From positions 62,001-126,000 of the forward strand of contig JAFCMP010000109.1 in NCBI GenBank assembly GCA_017506865.1: a stretch of 64,000 nucleotides of DNA. The letters are read 5' to 3'. Positions 57,801 through 64,000 of this stretch are shown in pieces. The notes under the pieces were generated by a model. The model was not told the DNA's origin. It did not search any database and saw only the letters and a list, made by a program, of their open reading frames with translations. A program made the translations under genes and the position numbers. Positions within the stretch are counted from its first letter, which is position 1; each line of letters begins with the position of its first letter. Source of the DNA: Tribonema minus. Its lineage: Eukaryota > Sar > Xanthophyceae > Tribonematales > Tribonemataceae.

Positions 57801-60800
57801 CAGCGGCGCCGCGCTGGTGAGCACTGCTGCACTGGTGCGCGGCTCTGAGCCGCTGCGTTTGAAAGCAGAATAAAGCGTGGCGATCGCCTGCAGTGCAGCG
57901 ACGGTGTGATAGCCCACGGGGAGCAGCGAACGCGGTGCGTGATCGAAAGTGCGCCGAATGGAGGCGCGGCGGCGGGCGGCGCTGCTAGGATGCGTAGCGC
58001 TGAGTCGCTGCGTGTGCATACACATGCACACAGAGTGCCCTGCCGTGAGGGGTGGGCGCTGCCTCTTTCGGGCGCTGCAGTGCTCAGCCGCCAGATTGTG
58101 GCAGCGCTCATCTGTCTCCCGTGCGCGCCTCTGCCGCCATCGTGCGTGAAGCTGGTGCGCCTGCGGCTCACGCACACGCTCGCCACGCCGCAGCTGCCAC
58201 CGTGCCGCCATGGGCGGGTTGCACGCGCGCGGGAGCGAAAGCGGGGCGCTCATCCCTTTTGTGCCTCCGCAATGGGCGGCTTCGTGATCCACCGCACGTC
58301 GAGCTGAAAGTTGGGCTTAGCCTGACCCTAATCTTAACCCTAACCCTAACCGTACCTCCGCAGTGGACGGCTTGTTGAGCCAGCGCAGGTCGAATCTAGG
58401 GCTAGGATTAGCCAAACCATAACGCTAGGTTTAGCCTAACCCTGACCCTATCCCTAGCCCGAACCCTAGCGTACCTTCACGATGGACGGCTTCTTGATCC
58501 AGCGCACGTCGAACGACGTCTGGTGCGCGAGCGCGTAGTAGTAGAGGACCTTCATAGCGACGGCAGCGACGGACAGCGTTTTGATCCAGCGCATGTCAAA
58601 TTGTAGCCTAACCCTAACCCTAACCATAACCCTACCGTACCTCCGCGATGGACGACTTCTTGATCCAGCGCACGTCGAACGACGTCTGATGCGCGAGCGC
58701 GTAGTAGTAGAGGAGCTCCATGGCGACGGCAGCGCTCAGCTCCTCGGGGGCCTTGAACAGGCCCACCAGCAGCGTCGGGCGCACAAAGTCGTCCACCTGG
58801 GGGGGGGCGGCCGTGTGCAGAGGGGTCAGAACTTCAGGTGCAGTTCAGAGCTTTAACCCTTTCAAGGTTCCAGAGTGGAGCCGCTACAGTAGCGCAAAGG
58901 GTGCGGATTGAAACTTGAACTCTGATTCGGCATGGCGACTCTCAAGTAACTCCAAATTGGGGGCCACTTGGGGGTACCGGAGTAGAGGGCGTGTCGTGGT
59001 GTGCGCGGGCGTTTGATGCATGAGAACAGGCGGTTTCAGAAGTTGCGCGGGCATGTTGAAGTGCAGGAATGACACAGCGCTGGACAGCACAGCTCCGCGG
59101 AGGTGGTCGCATTGCGAGGCAGAGAGCTACTCGCAACGCACGAGTTGAAAGTTTTGGGCGCGTTGACAATCGTCACTGCAGATGCATGAAATCACCGGCA
59201 CCGGACCACCGGCTTGGATATGTTGCATCACTGTGCCCGCACCGCCGGCTGAGACCTGCGTACGCGCAATGCCATTGTCAGCGAGGCCGCTACGAGCGAT
59301 CACCTGGGTGACACACCGCAGTGACAGTGCTATAGTGTATAATGAAACTTTAAAAGATTATGGTATACCAAGTTTAGGAATGCTACCAGTGACTTTGGTT
59401 CTTGAGTTGGGTTTTAGGTACAGGACGGAAACCGTGGTCGCTCTGAGCTCGCCCAGACCCTAACCCTGCAAGTTAGGGTTCTGAACCTAACTCAACCCCC
59501 CAACGGTAAACGTCAGCCAACGCGCGTACGCACCAGGCGCTTGAACATGGGCGTGCGCAGGAACAGCTTGTGCGCGGTCATCCTGTCATACGCTGCAAAA
59601 TGCCTTTGAGACGCAGCGACCCTGAACCTAACCCTGACGCTAACCGCAACCCTGACCCCCTACACCTAGGCATTAACAACCCTAACCCTAACCCTAACCC
59701 AAATTGTCAGCCCCCGCACAACCACGCACCAGGCGCTTGGACATGCACATGCACAGGAAGAGCTCGTCCTCGGTCATCCTGTCGCACGCCGCAAGATACC
59801 TTGTTAACGCAGCATTTTCAACCCTAGACATCAGCCCCCGCCAAAGCACCCACCAGGCGCTTGGAAATGCGCATGCGCAGGAACAGCTCGTGCGCCGTCA
59901 TCCTGTCATATGCCGCCAATCGCCAGGGCAGCAACCCCAGCTTTAACCCTTTTCTAGTCATTAACAACCCTAACTTCAACCCTAAGTGTCAGCCGCGCCG
60001 CGCGTACGCACCAGGCGCTTGGACATGCGCATGCGCAGGAACAGCTCGTGCGCCGTCATCCTGTCGTACGCCGCGAAGGTCTCCTCGTCGCGCCCGTAGT
60101 CCAGCATGCCGTACAGCAGCCCCGCCATGGTCACCCTGTCGCTCAGCGGCAGCCGCTTGAAGTTGGTCACGGTCGCTAGCACCTGCACGGGCGCGCGTCG
60201 CACGGCAGGGAGCATGAGGCGCGATTTCGCAATGTTACTAGTGCAGAGCAGAAGGGCATGCCTGCAGTGCGCCTAGGGACGTGTACATAAACGTAAGCGG
60301 TGATGGCTGTAAGCAGGCCCCTGCCATGGTCACCCTGTTGCTCAGCGGCAGCCGCTTGAAGTTGGTGACGGTCGCCAGCACCTGCGCAGGCGCGCATCGC
60401 ACGGCATGTGGCACGCTTTCGCAACGTTATGTGCGTACAACGGAGGTGGGTGCAGAGCAGAGGGGTGCATGTGCGGTGCGCCTTGTGGCGTGCAGTGCGT
60501 CGATCAATCGCCCCAGACCTAACACCTGTCCGAGCGGCAGCTGCTGCAAGACGTTCGCTGTCGCCAGCAGCAGCATCGCGAGCCAGGCGGCAGACGTGCC
60601 CGCGCAGCCGTGCACAGCAGCATGTATGTGAGACACCAATCGCAATGGAGACAAATGCCCAGTTTGATGGTTCCGCATGCCTCCAGCGGTGCGAGAGCGC
60701 GCTCCAGAGCGCATCGTCACAGCCGCAGCACACACCGCAAGTGCCGGCGCTGCAAGCTGCACACGGCAGCAGCTGCAGCAGAAAGTTCAGATCAGGACAT

Positions 60801-62626
60801 GATGCCGTCGCTGAGCCGTGAGGTACAGCAGCACGACGCTTGTGCGCACGCTGCCTAGAGCGGCTCAAGTCTGAGGCCGCCATGACAAAGCAGTAGGCTA
60901 CTGCACACAGCTTTTCTTTCCATTAGATCTTGAGAGCCTGCAAGTCGGACTTGTGCTGCGCCATCAGACCACAGGAGGCCCCAGCTGCCGCCCGCCGATT
61001 CACAACGGCCGCTGGCAGAGTGGAGCCTGCACGGGGGCGCAGCGTCGACTTCAACTAAAACTTCATGCACCACGCCACCTCAACAACGCTCCAACCGCGT
61101 TCCTTCACGCTCCCCCATGCGAGCGCCAGCAACGGCGGCGCAGCGGCAGCAGCAGTCACGCCCGCACGCACGCAAGCGCACAGTGAACCAAAGCCAGAGT
61201 AGTTGCAAACTGCGCAGAGCTCAGCGAAACGCACCTGGCCCAGCGGCGACGGCAGCTGCGGGTACTTGGAGTCCGAAAAGACGGGCGCGCGCGCCTCCAG
61301 GCCGTACGGCGAGTAGAAGGAGGACTCCGTAAAAGGCGTGAACACGTCGTCCAGGCTCATGCCTAGGCGCTGCACGAGGTCCTCGATGTTGGGATAATCC
61401 TTCCAGAAGCCGCGCGTGCCGGGCTCAAAGGGCTTCCCCGAGGGGGTGAGCATGGGGGTGGCGCCCTGGGCGACGGGGGGGGGGGTAACGTGCGCGAGGC
61501 GCGTCACAATTGAGGGCGTTCAGCGTTTAAGTTTAGCAGCAACTGTTGATGTTTATGGGCGAGTGAGCTGCGTGACTCCAAGAGACAGCAACTCGGTGCC
61601 GCACTGGGTGGTATGAATGAAACTACCTTGAAGGATGTCAGAGCAGAGAGTGCGCACCAATCAACCTCCGAGGTCCATGCAGGAAGTTCCAGCGGTGGGT
61701 GACAGGGGGGGAATCACAGTCTGTGGCCGACGGCTGGAGAGTGAGCTGGCCTGAACCACTTGCAGCTCGGCACCACACTTGCAAACGTTATGTCGTCTTT
61801 TATTGAATACACCACAGCTGCGCACTGGCAGAGGCTACAAAGGCATCTGCACCCCCACTCAAGCTTGATGGGGGTTAATTCACAGTCTGGGTTGAGACTG
61901 TTTTGGCTTGTGATCCTAAGACCAGGGTTACTTGTGATCCTAAGACAAGGGTTAGATTCAGCCCGATGCAAGGTGAGGGCCAACAGATGGGCAGGATCGG
62001 AGATTGTGCACCGCCTCTCTGTGTACAATGAAAAAGGTAAGGCGCTTCTTCTGCAGCAGGAGCATGTGCTGTGAAGGCCCGCGAAGGCTATTGGTGCACC
62101 CTTGAAGTATTTGAGTAGCGTTCAATGCCAGCAAATCAAAATTCGCAGCTTCGAACAGGTTCAATATTACTGGCAGAACCGTCAACCCCCGGCTCAGGCA
62201 TTGGGGAGGCGCGTCTCAGCACACGAGTTGAAGTTTTGAGCAGGCCTCGTTTCCGCCACTTGTGCTGCAAGTGTTGCACGCAATTCCATGCACCCAAGCA
62301 TGTACTGGTGCTACCAGCACCTTACTGTGCTTGCAATACAGTGTGCAGCAGTAACAAAGCTGTGACACGTTCCGTGTTGGTGTTTGTCTCACCGTTGGGT
62401 CCTCCACTCCGTCGATGAGCGTGACCTGCACTCCATTTTCACATAACGCCTTTGCCGCTCCCCAACCTGCCCACCCGGCTCCAATCACAGCGACTCTGGG
62501 AGCAGAAGACGCCGCCGAAGTCGACATTGCCAGTCTGGTCAGAGTCGGCCTGGGGCACAACAGTGCTGCTGCCAATCCAGAGCTCCAAAGCGCCAGCGGG
62601 CATGCAACTCGCAAGAGCGCAACCAT
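51879..62626 (-). CDS. FAD-dependent oxidoreductase of the amine oxidase/phytoene desaturase superfamily
   Basis: Eleven exons in transcript order: 62626-62393, 61465-61235, 60182-60012, 58796-58641, 57507-57367, 56775-56627, 55911-55793, 54704-54553, 54074-53955, 52679-52573, 52014-51879. All phases fit and sum to 571 residues with stop TAG. A signal-peptide-like start (MVALLRVACPLALWSSGLAA) and a Ser/Thr/Arg stretch suggest plastid import. Next comes the FAD fold RVAVIGAGWAGWGAAKALCE with GxGxxG, then TPSGKPFEPGTRGFWKDYPN, the helical NFKRLPLSDRVTMAGLLYGM, VMGGTFAESVALG, and the C-terminal FAD contact VPNLVCAGDW / EREHGAKGLCQERAFVSGLE. The end IPIRADEPQVVVSRAVNKGI matches plant and cyanobacterial relatives. 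Substrate is unknown: a carotenoid- or isoprenoid-type hydride donor is the family precedent. The fifth intron has a GC donor (57366-57365); the rest are GT-AG. Confidence 0.9.
53445..54030 (-). repeat. Exon-edge array: copies of the 3' edge of FAD-gene exon 9
   Basis: The real edge (plus-strand text acccagtccccggcgcacac, gaggttgggcac, gtctgcagcggcggcc) at 53953-54024 is repeated at about 53825-53900 and 53708-53790, and partly at about 53448-53475. Between copies lies the palindromic linker acttcaacttgaagt followed by gcctgctaaa. GT donors are conserved except where acccc replaces accc. Confidence 0.9.
54690..54915 (-). repeat. Exon-edge array: copies of the 5' edge of FAD-gene exon 8
   Basis: The plus-strand text cgccccacagcactgcggggtgggagagtcac at 54692-54723 is repeated, diverged, at about 54788-54820 and 54880-54913, roughly 95 bp apart. 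The linkers share gaagttg..tcatga and ggcagcgga. Confidence 0.8.
56505..57200 (-). repeat. Exon-edge arrays on both sides of FAD-gene exon 6
   Basis: The 5' edge (plus text gacgatggcgcgcatgccct, ccatccagcgtcccctgcac) at 56711-56785 is repeated at about 56929-57003 and 57116-57187. The last copy also carries the following gtgcgcacgatgaacagggc. The 3' edge (catacctcgtggccatgacg, cgtgttgagcg.cgcagc) at 56622-56670 is repeated at about 56513-56560. Thus 5' copies lie upstream and 3' copies downstream of the same exon. Confidence 0.9.
57710..57764. repeat. Interstitial telomere-type tract (CCCTAA)n
   Basis: Eight or so near-perfect CCCTAA units within an intron of the FAD oxidoreductase gene. Shorter tracts occur at about 41872-41930, 43410-43440, 58321-58350, 58603-58635 and 59676-59700, all in introns. 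Confidence 0.95.
58255..58720 (-). repeat. Exon-edge array: copies of the 3' edge of FAD-gene exon 4, separated by CCCTAA tracts
   Basis: The real edge (plus text gtacctccgcgatggacgac, ttcttgatccagcgcacgtcg) at 58637-58680 recurs at about 58470-58560 (longest, about 90 bases, including gcgcgagcgcgtagtagtag), at 58349-58397 and at 58262-58306. Between consecutive copies lie runs such as taaccctaaccctaaccgta. Confidence 0.9.
59525..60080 (-). repeat. Exon-edge array: four copies of the 3' edge of FAD-gene exon 3
   Basis: The real edge (plus text gcaccaggcgcttggacatg, then gcaggaacagctcgtgcgcc) at 60008-60076 recurs at about 59850-59920, 59725-59795 and 59530-59598. Each copy is about 70 bases with its GT donor position kept. 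The linkers carry CCCTAAC runs and cgtcagcc. Confidence 0.95.
60110..60400 (-). repeat. Exon-edge array: two copies of the 5' edge of FAD-gene exon 3
   Basis: The text ccatggtcaccctgt.gctcag, cggcagccgcttgaagttgg, gcacctgc.c.ggcgcgc occurs at 60124-60197 (real, with the acceptor) and at about 60325-60398. The copy also has a complete AG acceptor, about 200 bp upstream in the transcript. Confidence 0.9.
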
Positions 62627-62934
62627 GGTTGCGGACGTCTTCGAAGCAGCTGTGGCCCGTGTGCCGCTGACACACGCAACTGACGCTCTTCGCAATGGCA
62701 AACTGCAAAAAAGGTGACATCCCAGCTATCCTTATTAAGGGCCTTTCCAGCATGCAAATGCGAAGCAAAGCAATTGCACAAAGTAGCATAGCGCTGCAGC
62801 TGCCGCTGGTGCCCCATCGTGGCAGCAGTGCGGCGCCACATCTGCCGCCACCCGCAGTGGCAGCAGAGGCATGCACAGCTGCGCGCCTCGGAGCATGAGA
62901 CATCGCTAACAGAAGAAATTGCGCGCGTGATTTG
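62627..62934. promoter_or_regulatory. Shared promoter of a divergent gene pair
   Basis: Only 308 bp separate the ATG of the FAD oxidoreductase (minus) from the ATG of the DENN/MABP-type gene (plus). Both 5' UTRs and core promoters must fit here. I see no clear TATA box. Confidence 0.6.
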
Positions 62935-63395
62935 ATGCCGTCCCCAGAGGAGGATGAGGCAAATCAGCAGCAAGCGCCCCACCGACGGACTGCGCCCACC
63001 ATCTCGCTGCCGCCGCCACTGGCTGCGCCGATATGGATCCAGCCCGCTGCTGCCAACTCACCCAAGAAGAGCTTTCCTGCGCCGCCTGGCGGAGGCGCAG
63101 GTGCCACTGGTGACTTCGACAAGGTGGCAGACTACTTCTCTGTCATCGGGTCGAGGCCAGATGGCGTGCTGGAGCTGCTGGAGCCGGAGCAGCACACCCC
63201 AGAGGCGCTGAGGGAGGCCTGGGGCAGCGCCATCACGGACATTGCTGTGGTGAGGCCGGGCAAGGGGGAGGTGTGCCCGGAGGGCTATGAGCTGATAGAG
63301 GCGACGGCGGCGGGGGAGCACAGGGCGGACCTGAACCACGGGTCCCTGCACAGGAGCGTGTTTCTCGCCGTCCAGAGGCAGGCCGTGAGCAGGAG
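62935..63395 (+). CDS. First exon of a DENN/MABP-domain protein (DENND4/Crag-like)
   Basis: Begins at ATG 62935 and ends at a GGAG|GTACGT donor in phase 2. After a 55-residue Pro-rich leader the peptide reads FDKVADYFSVIG, the usual entry to a DENN module, and then ITDIAVVRPGKGEVCPEGYE and HRADLNHGSLHRSVFLAVQR. The latter match the MABP domain, which binds acidic membranes and sits between DENN parts in DENND4/Crag proteins. These are exchange factors for Rab GTPases in endosomal traffic. Later exons are outside the window or too short to see in the last 600 bases. Confidence 0.65.
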
Positions 63396-64000
63396 GTACG
63401 TCCCGCGCGAGAATAAAGTCAGGAATGCAGGTGGAATGACGGGCAGTGTGCAGCAGTCTAGACGCGGTCCGCCCGCATGCCACCGCAGCTGCAATGTGCG
63501 CCAACTTTAACAGCCGCGCCATTTATGCTGTTTTGCAAGCAGCTGATGACTTTGTTGGCTGTTGGCGATGCATTGCTGGGCCGGTGCACTGACAGCACTC
63601 AGTGCTTAGGCGACACCAACAGCAACATCAAGCATGTGCGGGATTATCATGCCAGATGCCAGGGTTAAGTGTGCCCGAAGGGAGCTGGTCGTGATCATTT
63701 TAGGTGTAATACAGGGACGCAACCAGCAACAGCTTAAATGGTGTGCTGCAAACAGCCAAGAGGGCAGATTCACCATGTTTGCAGCAGTTGAAGTTCACAA
63801 AGTGAATTGTAGAGGTGCTGACAGGCGCTGCAGCCAAGAAACTGACGCAGGGCTGGGCCATTGCACATTCATGTGCTGCTACTGCACAATGGTGTCAAGC
63901 GCGCGGCTGGGCTGTGTACGACACCCCAGACTGACGTTGACTCGCTATTCAATGTTCAGCACTGCCAACGGGCGCTGCATACCACTGGCCTCGCCAGTCT
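63396..64000. other. First intron of the DENN/MABP-type gene
   Basis: No second exon is recognised before the end of the window. Contains gttgaagtt motifs as in other introns here. Confidence 0.4.

Noticed and set aside
57401..58186. A 261-codon minus-strand frame overlapping FAD-gene exon 5
   Set aside because: Exon 5 is read in a different frame that joins its neighbours without error; this frame runs through telomere-type repeats.

Overview
The window is nuclear DNA of a eukaryotic alga. Genes are broken by GT-AG introns, most of them phase 0. Telomere-type CCCTAA/TTAGGG tracts and the motif AACTTCAAC/GTTGAAGTT are scattered through introns and spacers. One gene starts with a signal peptide followed directly by a Phe-Val-Pro stretch, which suggests targeting to a complex plastid of red-algal origin. 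My best guess is a haptophyte-like alga, but the sequence alone does not prove this.

Layout. An exon of a SYLF/Ysc84-like gene lies at the left edge (minus strand). Positions 0.3-9 kb are gene-poor and rich in repeats. From about 8.2 to 19 kb there is a mobile or virus-like island. It holds an inverted-repeat element family (copies at 8163-8588 and 13388-13820, a fragment ending at 15754), an Ala/Pro-rich ORF, a membrane protein with Gly-Gln-Val repeats broken by a 1-base slip, a double zinc-ribbon/HNH nuclease broken by two slips and by one of the repeat elements, and a minus-strand tyrosine-recombinase-like gene with three slips and one nonsense codon. From 22 kb onward the genes look like working host genes: an R1R2R3 MYB factor (21985-26226), a TMEM230-like membrane protein (28079-29330, minus), a conserved hypothetical gene (30620-32850), an RRM/RGG RNA-binding protein (34594-38704), a phospholipid scramblase with an N-terminal zinc knuckle (38969-45675), a probable plastid-targeted protein (47118-49752), an 11-exon FAD oxidoreductase (51879-62626, minus) and, divergent from it, the first exon of a DENN/MABP-type protein (62935-63395).

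The most striking feature runs across nearly all multi-exon genes. Their introns contain tandem, diverged copies of the edge of the neighbouring exon together with its splice site. Copies of an exon's 5' edge (with its AG) lie upstream of that exon, and copies of its 3' edge (with its GT) lie downstream. They are spaced about 75-290 bp apart and are often joined by CCCTAA or AACTTCAAC sequence. I found this at about thirteen exon edges in five genes. It looks like a mode of intron growth, or of exon-edge amplification, and is the best candidate here for something undescribed.

The intact host reading frames (11, 7 and 4 exons that join without error) act as an internal control. They suggest that the frameshifts in the island are real decay rather than poor sequence.
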